DNA of 64,000 nt from Cladocopium goreaui (taxonomy: Eukaryota > Sar > Dinophyceae > Suessiales > Symbiodiniaceae), in contig CAMXCT020002730.1 in assembly GCA_947184155.2 (NCBI GenBank), forward strand, positions 24,659 through 88,658, written 5' to 3'. Below the pieces are notes generated by a model. That model was not told the DNA's origin, did no database searches, and saw only the letters and a program-made list of their open reading frames with translations. Each line of letters starts with the position of its first letter. The stretch's first letter is position 1. Positions 1 through 9,800 of the stretch are shown in pieces. The translations under genes and the position numbers were made by a program.

Positions 1-2
1 CT

Positions 3-1106
3 GGACCGGTGTCTATTAAACCGTCATTCCCGACGGGCCTTTTTCAGGTCGGAGGCTTTCACATTCAAAGTTTTGATCAACCCTGGAGCCAGCCCATACT
101 TACTCTAGTAGAGAGGCCCAGTATTGACCACGGTCTTCTACGAAAACACGTGACCCTCCACCCCCATCACCGCCAGCTGATTGAATCCTATCTCTCCCCG
201 TGTCTACCGCAAAACTGCAGTATTGAGATTGACTACTCCCCCAAAGCTGCTGACAACCACGGACGAAAATATTGTTGCACCATAGGAGGCCAGCGACTAC
301 CACGAGCTGCCAGGCTGTTATTGTTTGGACAGAATCACTGCGAAATTGACCTCAAGGGATCGTTTTATGAACTTGTTCGACGCCTGGGACTACGTTTTGC
401 GCCAGACTTTGTACCCCTCCCAACCATTGATGAGTTCCGCGCGCAGCTAGCTCGAGACCCCTATATTCGAAAAGTTGAAGCAGTTTGCCCTGACACCATC
501 AAGCAACTCCCATTGAGAATTATCAATAGCTCTCTTGGTGCTACATACAGATATCTAAGCTCTCTGGTTGATGACTCCCCCGGTGCGAGTGTCAGCGCAA
601 TCCTCTGCCAACTCGAGTCTTTGAGTACAACCCTGACTACTCAGTTGCTACCGCGTTTCCGCCCAGAGTTCCTGGTCAACCATAACGACAGCGCTTTTCG
701 ATTGCTAGAACATTTTGAAGCCACAATTGTCGAGGACACCATTCGTGCCCTTATTGCCCGCCACCCAACACAATCCTTGGTATGGCTACACGATGGTGTC
801 TTAGTTGCTCCCCCGCCTCCTGAACAAATGGTCAGGCAGATCGAGAAGGAAGTTCTGTCCAATCATCAGCTTTACTTTGATCAAAACTGGTTTAAAGTCA
901 CCTCCCTTAGCACGGCACGCAATGCATACGTAGACACCCTCAAGCATACCGCCAGTAGCCATACCCTATCCCTCACCCGTCGCGCACCCCACAGCTCCCA
1001 ACGTAAGCAGCGCAGTGCTCAAGGATCACCGCACATCTGTGCCACGCCCTTGGAAGCCCTTTCCAAACTGCGTGCTCGACGCGAACGCCCGACGGGAGGG
1101 AGTTAA
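3..1106 (+). CDS. Polymerase-palm-like protein, 5' partial
   Basis: The frame is open to the window edge and has no in-frame ATG near it, so the true start lies upstream; about 365 residues are visible. Counting from base 9, residues around 112-122 read EIDLKGSFYEL, preceded by a basic GRKY...RLPRAARLLLF segment. This resembles motif A of family-A (PolA/T7-type) right-hand polymerases. A PLRIINSSLGATYRYL segment could stand for the finger/motif B region. WLHDGVLVAP near residue 259 resembles motif C (HD). The tail is basic and low complexity. I infer a compact or degenerate nucleic-acid polymerase. The family is not one I can name, and activity is unproven. It is the first ORF of a plus-strand series leading to the giant helicase gene. 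An alternative is an unrelated protein with chance motifs. Confidence 0.55.
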   Translation, partial: GPVSIKPSFPTGLFQVGGFHIQSFDQPWSQPILTLVERPSIDHGLLRKHVTLHPHHRQLIESYLSPCLPQNCSIEIDYSPKAADNHGRKYCCTIGGQRLPRAARLLLFGQNHCEIDLKGSFYELVRRLGLRFAPDFVPLPTIDEFRAQLARDPYIRKVEAVCPDTIKQLPLRIINSSLGATYRYLSSLVDDSPGASVSAILCQLESLSTTLTTQLLPRFRPEFLVNHNDSAFRLLEHFEATIVEDTIRALIARHPTQSLVWLHDGVLVAPPPPEQMVRQIEKEVLSNHQLYFDQNWFKVTSLSTARNAYVDTLKHTASSHTLSLTRRAPHSSQRKQRSAQGSPHICATPLEALSKLRARRERPTGGS

Positions 1107-1301
1107 AGCCAGGACCAACCCCAAGACCAACTGCCTGCCACTGCCCAGGCAGCTTTAGGCTGCTGCAACGTAGTTATTGCTGATTGAGATCTCCTGTGAC
1201 ATCCGAGTAGATCTCATCAGCGCACTACCCTATTTGTACCCACCCCCTGCCGATTTAGTTCTCATACCTCATGAACACCCGTCAGTCCAGTGGGGTGGGC
1301 T

Positions 1302-1318
1302 CCCAGGGGTACCCTGGG
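1302..1318 (+). repeat. GYA-triloop hairpin, copy 1
   Basis: A 7-bp perfect stem CCCAGGG / CCCTGGG closes a GTA loop. Compared with the other three copies, the stem has changed on both sides (AAGG/CCTT to AGGG/CCCT) and pairing is kept, which points to selection on the structure. Confidence 0.7.
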
Positions 1319-1916
1319 TAGCTCCCCCCACCTGTGCATGACTCATGAGGATATCGTAATCCTAAACCACTAGTCTCGGGTAGCTAAAGACCCATCCCAC
1401 CATTAAGCAAACTAGCCCAAAGTGTTACATGCGCACCAGCTCTCACCTGGAGGACTTTCTTGTATAGGCGACTTCTCGCGACCCACTAATGATAGGGCAC
1501 TTCAAAGGGATTAAGTGGTCCCACAGAGAGGACCCAGGTCCAGCCGCTCGCGGAGATTCAGCTTAGCCTAAATATCAATCGGCAACGCTATTAGAGTGCC
1601 AGGCTGTAGTAACTGATCAACACGACCATGTCCACCGCACAGTTGGCCAGAAGTCCATCCCGCAGTATAACTCCACTAGGTTTTGACCTCCTGTTTGCTT
1701 TTTCCTGGGCGTCCAGAGGGAATCAGCTTTCCACCCTGGGGAAATGGTGGAAAGTGGGAAAAACTCCCAAAAAAAAAAAATCCACTACGATACTCTCTGT
1801 ACTCCAGCTCCTTAGCAATCACAGGCATTGTGAAGCATCGTGTGCATTTTGCCCTAAGACAATGGACGAGCTGTTAGAGATCATCACTATGCAACTGCCA
1901 TGCGACTATTTCTATT

Positions 1917-1933
1917 CCCAAGGGTACCTTGGG
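1917..1933 (+). repeat. GYA-triloop hairpin, copy 2
   Basis: Stem CCCAAGG / CCTTGGG, loop GTA, followed by TAATGG, a 3' tag shared with copies 3 and 4. Confidence 0.7.
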
Positions 1934-2809
1934 TAATGGAAACAGTTTCTCAGTGACCTCCATCGAGCGGCTAAGGCTCAGTCGGACTGATCTAAACTAC
2001 GTAGAAAGCCGTTGTCACCTGTTGTTGTCTTTGAATCCCGTATTCAGTCGGCCCGTAGGTATGTCTTGTCCCGTGCCATATTCCACGATCCTCCGATCCA
2101 CCTGCGCATTGTATCCCACGACACAAATACAAGCTTCTGGGTTAGTTTTTTTGGAGTCATTTGACTTGGGTCGTCCTACTCGAGTGCTGTACCAATGGTT
2201 AGGTGTAGCAGTTGACGCTGAACAAATTCCCTTCGGCATTACTTGCCACCTACATTGCTTCCTTTTCGAATAAAGCTTCTCGTAGTAAAAACGTATGGAT
2301 AACACTTCCCCGTCCACGTTCAGATGCCAACAGATGTTGGGTAGTTACGGATGATTCGCCTGTCTCAGGAAAAGATATATCTTCTCCGCTCCGACCATAT
2401 TAGTTACCATCAATGCACTACCCAAGCGCTCAACCCTTCATTTCCCACATTGTAGTACACCCTGCGAGTGGATGTTGTAAACTGGCCCTGCTCCCAGAAA
2501 TAACTGTTGCCCAATTGTCATTAGTCCAGTTTACCACATCACAGAGGGCCTGGTTCCTGATAGTTATTGCCCTGTTGGCAGCATCGCTAGGCTGAGCAAC
2601 GCTTATGCTTAGGGTCATTCTCCCATCATATCATGCTGCCAACTAGCGCACTATCTTAGCTTAAGTTGTAGTACTACCATCCACGTGGCTATAAGAAAGT
2701 CCGTCAAATTATCCAATGAATGAAGGTTGCTCCCGGGGTAGGACATCACTTCCCACATCACACCGCTGAAGATCCAGGACCATGCACCACCGACGCAGGA
2801 CGAAGAAGC

Positions 2810-2960
2810 ACCACGATGACGCCTCCCTCGTGCAGTATAATTGAGCCGGTAGGATATGCAGTGCCGCTAGGTTCCAGTGGCTAGTGCTCTCGCCGCCCAT
2901 TGCACCTCCTATTCAGAGCTTAATAGAGCCTAGGGTGCTAGCAGTTTAGGGCAGCTGCTG
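2810..2960 (+). repeat. Diverged 150-bp direct repeat, copy a
   Basis: Shares long patches with 3711-3861, such as CCACGATGACGCCTCCC and CGCCGCCCATTGCACCTC. Divergence is substantial, so the duplication is old. No coding potential is evident. Confidence 0.6.
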
Positions 2961-2962
2961 TT

Positions 2963-2979
2963 CCCAAGGGCACCTTGGG
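2963..2979 (+). repeat. GYA-triloop hairpin, copy 3
   Basis: Stem CCCAAGG / CCTTGGG, loop GCA, followed by TAATGG. It lies directly after the first copy of the 150-bp direct repeat. Confidence 0.7.
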
Positions 2980-3710
2980 TAATGGCGAGTTTCTCACTAG
3001 GATACGGAAATGCGGTACACTTTTCCAAACTGATGCTATCTTGGTGTTCTGTACTTAAGACGCGCTGAGATAGCCTCTGCTTTGTCCCATATAGATTAGG
3101 CATGTGGCTGTGAAGCTCTTATTTGTCAGCAAGTCTTGGCGCTGGTGTCGTGGACGGAGTCTCATTAGAGTGCCAGACACAGAAAGAAGCTCTGGCCACA
3201 GTGAAATCTCCAGCTGCCGTAGTAGAATCGAAATCACTATCTGTCCAAAGGGAATACGCTGCACATGCTGTTTTTCCTAGCCCCCCTTTCGCCCGATGAT
3301 TATCCTTTACTGCATGACCTCAAGGTTATTATATTTGGTTTCGAACATATCCATTTGGAGAGTATTGATTGCGGGCCTCGTGGTAGTAAAGAGTGACCAG
3401 TTAATTGTTTAATAATTATGCAAGAACTTGCAGAAGTCAAGCAACCCCTCAGACATGCTGCCAGCAGCTGCAGGAAAGACTGGTGCTTCCTAATTTTTGG
3501 TAAATACAGCTGCAGCAAGCGTCTTGCCAGCAGCTATCATGGCCTCTTTCCTTGTCTAGTTACAAAGCTCAACAAATCGATTGCCGACTAATATGCTTCT
3601 TGGTAACCTAGAGATACCATGCAGGACCTCAGCTACTGGGCAATGACAAGGCAGCGTGTGCAACAGAGAAGCAACGTGTGCAACATTTTGCCCTTAGAGG
3701 ACAGAGAAAA

Positions 3711-3861
3711 ACCACGATGACGCCTCCCGCGGGTAGGGTAGCTGAGCCGGTGGGACATCCAGGGCCGCCGAGTTTTGGTAGATAGAGGGTCGCCGCCCAT
3801 TGCACCTCATGCTCAGAGCTTGACAGAGCCTTAAGTGCTCGCAGTTCAGGACAGCTGCCCT
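3711..3861 (+). repeat. Diverged 150-bp direct repeat, copy b
   Basis: Partner of 2810-2960; see the shared patches given there. Just upstream lies a short tandem of GCAACGTGTGCAACA-like sequence. Confidence 0.6.
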
Positions 3862-4000
3862 GGACGACACAGGGTTTGATGACATAAGGTTTTCCAGCAC
3901 TCCATCGTCTATCTGAGTCGACTCGCATGCCCTCACCCCCCAACTGTGCCCCTCACATCGGTAGGAACATGACACATGTGTCTGTCATTCCTCTACTGTT

Positions 4001-4017
4001 CCCAAGGGCACCTTGGG
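4001..4017 (+). repeat. GYA-triloop hairpin, copy 4
   Basis: Stem CCCAAGG / CCTTGGG, loop GCA, followed by TAATGG. It lies about 140 bp after the second copy of the 150-bp repeat. Confidence 0.7.
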
Positions 4018-4666
4018 TAATGGTGAGGGCTTAGCTCCGTTTTCACCCTACCAAGTCCTCATCTCACATGGTTCATGCCCTCATGACTGACACCCTCTTC
4101 CCAATCTCCCGACAGCTATCTATATTCTCAATAATGTGTACTCCTTGCTAATGATGCTCCTCAGTGTCCATCTCTTCTAGCATATCTTACACAGATAGCC
4201 ACCCCCGTCTGTCATGTGCTACGACCCCACCACTTGCCCCGCCCTTCGCTACTCCCTCCTATGTCATGAATCTACTCCTGAACCACAATGAACTGTCCCT
4301 CCACCTGTCGCCGGTCATATGCTGTACATATTTCCTACTGGTGTAGTGTCTGGTTTTTTGTTCACTCTGCCAGGACCGAGCATGATTCACTGTCTCCGTC
4401 AGCAGCCATTGGTTCGAACTGGGAGGACACCACACCTGCATAAGCCAGGGTTGACTGGATCCTCATTTTTATCCAACTTCTAATTTGCTCGCCCGTTCAT
4501 ACTTTCAAGCCGACACGGGGTCCTCGTTGTTTGGCCGCTGCCCGCCCTTCATTGTTTGGCCGCTGCCACGCAATTGCGAGTGGTTCCTGTCGTTTGGTTT
4601 TACTAGAAGCCGTGCAATTGCCTCCACTTCGGCGAGCGCTGCCACTACAGGGTACCTGTTGCTGGT

Positions 4667-6238
4667 ATGCCGAGGCAAAACCCTTTCCCGTCTGGCCCAA
4701 TCCGTGTTTCTGATCAACACCTACTGGACATCTCGGCTGGAATGAATTGGGACATGCCAGCAGCCAGCAGCGTTCGTTTTCTTGCAGTGAGGGGCACAAT
4801 ATGGGTAGGAGATTGCCAGACAACATATAATTTCACGTTGGTAGAATACCACTTGCATATTGACGAGGTGCCATGGATCATCTTTTCGACCCTCGCCGAC
4901 GCCCTTGAGACAGAGATTGACCCTGCCTTCTGGGATACCGTTAATTATGGCCGAAAAGAGCGGTGGGGTTTTCTTGAACCACCCTGGGATGGAAAAGTCT
5001 ACGGTGCTGCACCACAGTATGCCCAAGTCCGACTATCCATCTTTAATCGTGACGCTCACACCATGCGTGTTGTGCAACCGTTTGTGTGGAACCATACTCA
5101 CCTAAAAGTTCACCCGAATGGAGCAATGGTTTTCCATGACCAAAAAAGATTAGCCTTCCTGCTGCCTTTGATAGTAGAAGCCCATGAGTTGCTGCCGCCT
5201 AAGCCATTGTTCTGGGTCAATGAAGACAACACCATCCCATTGTGGAGAACCACCCTGTGGACGCATTGCGAAACCATCCAGTGGTTAGCTGAGACCGGAG
5301 AGCCGTACCCGCAGGAACTGCGAGATGAACTCCAGCCACGCATTGACCAACTTAAGTCTTCACAACATGCGAAACGGGCACTGCCTCCGCCTCCGCCGTT
5401 ACCGACCAGGTGGACGGAGCGATCCGCAGCAAAACAGCCAGTACAAAAAATGCAAGCAGATGCTCCGCAGGACCCTAAATGTACTCAGAGCACGCCACAG
5501 CAAGTGGCTGACCGAGAGCGGCAATACATGGAATTGCAGTCTATTATTCATCAAGCAAATCAACAAACGTTGGCAGATAGCCGACCAGCGGCGACCAGAC
5601 TGACCCAAAAACCAGCCAATTTGCTGGCCGCAAGTCAACAAAGCACAGACAATGCAGCAACTGCCGCATCGTCCAATCCCAGTACAGGCGTAGTGGCAGA
5701 AGCTCCAACCCCGCACCAAAGCAAGCCACCTGACAAAATCAGTGCACAGTCATTATTTCACAGAAGACCAGGCCCACCATCGGCCCTGCCTGCGAACAAA
5801 GCGCAAACGGATACCCCGGGTACCGGCGTGTTATCCTCTGACTCTCACTCTGCAACTCACAGCAAAGATGATGAGCAACAACAACCTCCGGAACAGCTCG
5901 CAGCCCACGACGACACATCAACAGAAGAATCGTCGCCTGCAAATACACCCAAAGCATCGCCAGAGACTCAAGCGACTGACACTGCTGGTGCTAGCAGCCC
6001 TGAGCCCGCCAGTGACTCCATGCAGGACGTCGACCTCGCCGCAGCGGACATCCCAACGTTGCAGAACATGGAAAAGACAGCCTGTGAAAGAGTGGCCTCC
6101 TGTGAAACGCGACTCCTCAATGCCCGCGAGCACCTTACTCGCATTAGAAAGCGCCTTAAAAGAATGCAAGATGCCCACTCACCAGGCACTCCGCAACCCT
6201 CTCCTGTTGCCGATATGGAAATGGAAATCATTGACTGA
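4667..6238 (+). CDS. Unrecognised 523-aa protein, low-complexity middle, coiled-coil tail
   Basis: The first ATG is at 4667; a second in-frame ATG at 4743 (MNWDMPAASS) looks like a better start, because the protein becomes globular there. Residues about 26-215 are globular and rich in aromatic residues (W, Y, F). Residues about 230-450 are rich in Q, P, S, T and A and probably disordered. Residues about 465-505 are heptad-like and charged, likely a coiled coil. No enzyme motif is seen. It sits between the polymerase-like ORF and the giant helicase ORF on the same strand. By position it could be a structural or nucleic-acid-binding partner of those proteins, but that is only inference from context. 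Confidence 0.7.
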   Translation: MPRQNPFPSGPIRVSDQHLLDISAGMNWDMPAASSVRFLAVRGTIWVGDCQTTYNFTLVEYHLHIDEVPWIIFSTLADALETEIDPAFWDTVNYGRKERWGFLEPPWDGKVYGAAPQYAQVRLSIFNRDAHTMRVVQPFVWNHTHLKVHPNGAMVFHDQKRLAFLLPLIVEAHELLPPKPLFWVNEDNTIPLWRTTLWTHCETIQWLAETGEPYPQELRDELQPRIDQLKSSQHAKRALPPPPPLPTRWTERSAAKQPVQKMQADAPQDPKCTQSTPQQVADRERQYMELQSIIHQANQQTLADSRPAATRLTQKPANLLAASQQSTDNAATAASSNPSTGVVAEAPTPHQSKPPDKISAQSLFHRRPGPPSALPANKAQTDTPGTGVLSSDSHSATHSKDDEQQQPPEQLAAHDDTSTEESSPANTPKASPETQATDTAGASSPEPASDSMQDVDLAAADIPTLQNMEKTACERVASCETRLLNAREHLTRIRKRLKRMQDAHSPGTPQPSPVADMEMEIID

Positions 6239-6721
6239 CCGTACAGACAGCTAGCACTGTGTGCACCTGACTGTGTGAAACCACCTGATCAGTGCCATTT
6301 CTAATGCCGCCTACTCCGTAGATACGCCAAGAGAAAAGCAGCTGCGTGCCAGGCTAACACCCCCCAAAACCTGCAGTAAGGGAGAGTACCCACTTAAGTA
6401 GGACCCCCATGAACTGGGGCAAAGGGATTTATGGGTTTTTCCATTCGTTTGAACTGTCTGCGAAGTTTCCTTGCTAGGTGTGTGTCCCAGGTCCTGTCAC
6501 CGTTGGTCACCTCAATGTCTGTCGAACTAACATGTACTTTGGGTAAGTAGGTTGCATAAACTGTTAGTGGCTCAATTGTTCGCACTGCAGCTTTTGTGGC
6601 TCCACTAGTTTTCATAGCTAGGTCAGCCATCTGACATCAATTCGCACACTAAGGTGTAAGACAAACCCTGATTGTTTTGCTTCCTACCTGTTTCACCTCC
6701 AACGCATTGGCCCTGCAAGGG

Positions 6722-6759
6722 GGAACCCTGACCCCGGGTGCCGGGTGTTCAGGGTTTCC
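6722..6759 (+). repeat. Two-tier hairpin upstream of giant ORF, copy 1
   Basis: The outer stem pairs GGAACCCTGA with TCAGGGTTTCC (one bulge). The inner stem CCCGG / CCGGG closes a GTG loop. The architecture CCTGA, CCGG, GYR, CCGG, TGT, TCAGG is repeated at 6833-6873. Confidence 0.7.
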
Positions 6760-6832
6760 TTAGCCTAGCCAATCCTGTTGATATACTTTTGCACTCGCTG
6801 CCCGTATAGCATTCACTATCTTCGGCTAGTCA

Positions 6833-6873
6833 CTTGGCACCTGACACCCGGGCACCGGCTGTTCAGGGTCAAG
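6833..6873 (+). repeat. Two-tier hairpin upstream of giant ORF, copy 2
   Basis: CCTGA (6840-6844) pairs with TCAGG (6863-6867), the inner CCGG / CCGG closes a GCA loop, and CTTG / CAAG (6833-6836, 6870-6873) adds an outer stem with different bases from copy 1. It falls in the leader just before the ATG at 6885. Reading the ORF from the non-ATG codon at 6834 would translate through the hairpin, which I consider unlikely. Confidence 0.7.
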
Positions 6874-6884
6874 CTGGCGTCAAC

Positions 6885-9800
6885 ATGCTGCAACAGCTTA
6901 TGACACCAAATAGGTTCATTTCCTTGACGTCGCCTGACCCTGATGAATCAGAGACAGACATCGTACCAGCAGAGCCAACCGCCCCAGATAACACAGTCGA
7001 GGATGTGTCAATGGACAGTGATACAGAATACTTTGACGCCCTCGAGACAGATGATGACGTTCCGTATTTCCAACAAGGGACTGAGCCTCCCCCAAAGGAG
7101 AAGTGGGAAATTGCCGCACCTATCGATTTCTTGAATGTTCAAGAGGTCACACAGTTAAGCCACCAGCTTGACCAACTGTTCCTCTCGCAAAAAGAAGTTG
7201 AGACCCCGCTCGGCATGGATGACATAAAACAGAGGTGGAAATGGGACGATGTCGGCTCCTGTCGAATGCCCCGGTCACCCCTGACATACCCTGCACTCAT
7301 GGTGGACGAAGGGAACGGCATCCAACGACCCGCAGCCAGCCAGGTCCATCATAGAACGCTCTTCCAGTGGATAACAGATAATCTCTCATGGTTACCTCAG
7401 TATGCCACCGTCTATGTTTATGTGGACAACCGCAAACTGTCAGGCACTGATCCTCCAGCCTACTGGCCGCATTTCGCACCCTGGATCAAAGGCCGATGTA
7501 CAGTGGCTGGCCCTTACCAGGAGAAAACTACTGCGATCCATTTTCCCATTCATGCTGACACAGGTTTGCATCAGGTCCATTATACCTGGGCTGGTGCTGC
7601 AGCTCTGGAGGCGCTTTGTTTAATGTTCCCCACCGTAAATTTTGCTCTCATCGACTCTGACTGCGTGCCGACCTCATTGTTTGAAATAGCCGAGCTCGTC
7701 AATCTCATGACGGATAAGGCCAGCAGAGCCGCAGCAATGCAACATAACACAATGGCCAGCTCTAACCAGTGCCCTCCAGCAGTACTCCTTGCCACAGAAG
7801 CCAAAGCCGAACTTAATGCCGGCTTGATCATTGTGACAGGGCACATCCCGACTGAGGCACCTGATGTAGAAATGGCCCAAGCAACCTCGGAAGCAGACAT
7901 GCCACCAGCCCCTGCCCAAAGCTCCTCTCCGAGTGCTGCACCCGCCCCAAAGGCACGACGAATAGCCCACCCTGCCAATCGCACAGCAGATGATTGGGTT
8001 ACCGCACTCCAGGATAGCAGAGCCAGTTTCCTAGCTACAACCGCTGTGCCAGAAGACCCTGCGGAAGCAATGAGGGGAGGACTGCTTCTCACCCCCCTAC
8101 TCGGCTGTAGGGCTAGAACCCCACTTGACTGGACACATGCATGGGCAATGTTGGGCGAATGGGCAGGAGCCATTGCATTCCCCATCCCGGAGCGAGGAGA
8201 ATGGCCACGTCACGGGGATGGCCGATACCTTAGACCGGACTTTGTCGAGCGGACCCCGCCATTCCTTACCTGGGCACGCCCCATTTTCGAACAAGGTGCA
8301 CTCTCCCCTCTGTCAGTTTTCCCAGCCGACTTCCCCATACTCTGTCTTCCAGGAGACAAACTGTTCCAAAGCAAGGAGTTAACCATAGGGTATAGTCTGC
8401 CACCTATAGTGCACGCCTTCCATGGGAGCAAAGTAGGCCTAGGACAACAACTCCGACAGTGGCTAAACAAAGGGCTGCAACCGCTTGCTGTGTCGCTCAT
8501 AGGAGTCGACGAGGCACCACCTTTGTGGACACACCCCACAGGCTGCGATTTTGTTAGAGGGAGTAAACTAATCGCCAAGCCGCATGTCCTGCAAAACAGA
8601 AGCCTTACCAAGCTGCAGGTGTTGCTTCTTCAGAGTCTGTGGACACCGGTGGAAGCCCCCAACAACAACAATGACCATACACCTTGGTCCAAGACTTGCG
8701 ATCCTGCCATTGTTTTCTGCGGTCAGCATGCGAGCCTCCAGCTCCCCAGTGCCCCAATCCTCCCTCTGCTGGAAGCGCTGCAACGGCGACTGGGCATTGA
8801 CCCTGGCAACGCAGAACTAGCCATCAACGAAGTGCTTGCTAGCCATACTGACCCCCAATACACTGCTTGGACCTCCTGGCAACTCAATGACGCTGACCCA
8901 GGGTCCCTGGAAGTTCAGTGCACTGGGTTGGGTGGAGGAGAACTCGATGAAGACTGGGACGTATTGCTAGCCTGCAAAAAGGAAGCACATGTTTACGGGC
9001 CATCCCTGAGCAAACAGGACGATTGGAATGCAAGAGCTGGCACAGTAGCAGGCACTGCTCACACACAAGAATACTTGCTCCTGCACATCGCCATGTTTCC
9101 CATAGGTGCACACTTCTGGTGTCGCGTCTTAGGCATGCCCAGTGCGAACCAACTGCAAGCGCAGATTATCAGTCGGGCCATGAAGCTGTTGCACTTCTGT
9201 CCCATCACTCCAGCACACAGGAAACCGCCGTGGCCCGGGTACATACATGGCCTGCGACTTTTCACTAAGTTGCTAGTTGCACACCCGCTAGTCGGAGTAT
9301 GTCTGCCCCCTGAAATCCGCCCAGTCGATCTTCTGAGATTAACAGGATACATGGTAGGCTCCATCTACATTCGGGGGCACAGCGCTGGCTCGTACGCAGG
9401 AATGGTATGGGAAACTATCCTCTCAGAATTCCCAGACGTTGGTGGCAAAACCGTGCTAGCAGCCATTGCGCTACCACCATCGCTGCTCACGACATGCAAT
9501 TTATCTCAGCTGAGAGAGATCCACCTCATTCACCATGCAGATGACAGGCTCTGCGTATGGAACCCGTCAAACCATGACATCAAGCTGCTTAGGCAACGGG
9601 GCTTTAAAATTACGCATATCACAGGATGGAGAGCGTACCTCGGTACTGCACAACATAACTACTCGCATTGGACAAGAGTTGCCCTCCCAGAAGGACGACC
9701 AGATATGGAGCAGTTAGAAGGTACCCCTGGAGTGCTCCCCTTCGAAGTGTACTCACAGGCTCCCCTCCGACTGATCTCATGGTGCAGCTTTGAGCTCTCA

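Larger units (their letters stand above)
1107..4666. other. Long spacer with hairpins and diverged repeats
   Basis: About 3.5 kb without a convincing gene. ORFs here are short, overlap on both strands and show no domain. The spacer holds four copies of a CCC(A/G)-type hairpin with a GYA triloop, a diverged 150-bp direct repeat, and a 16-bp direct repeat (4527-4542 and 4552-4567) just upstream of the next ORF. It is probably the 3' region of the first ORF plus the 5' region of the next. Confidence 0.6.
6239..6884 (+). promoter_or_regulatory. Spacer and leader of the giant ORF
   Basis: 646 bp without a supported gene. The last 165 bp carry two GYR-triloop hairpins (6722-6759 and 6833-6873), the second ending 12 bases before the chosen ATG. 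A short minus-strand ORF here shows no domain and is not called. Confidence 0.5.

Noticed and set aside
1628-1936. Short plus ORFs in the 1.1-4.6-kb spacer
   Set aside because: They overlap conserved hairpins, have opposite-strand shadows and show no domain.
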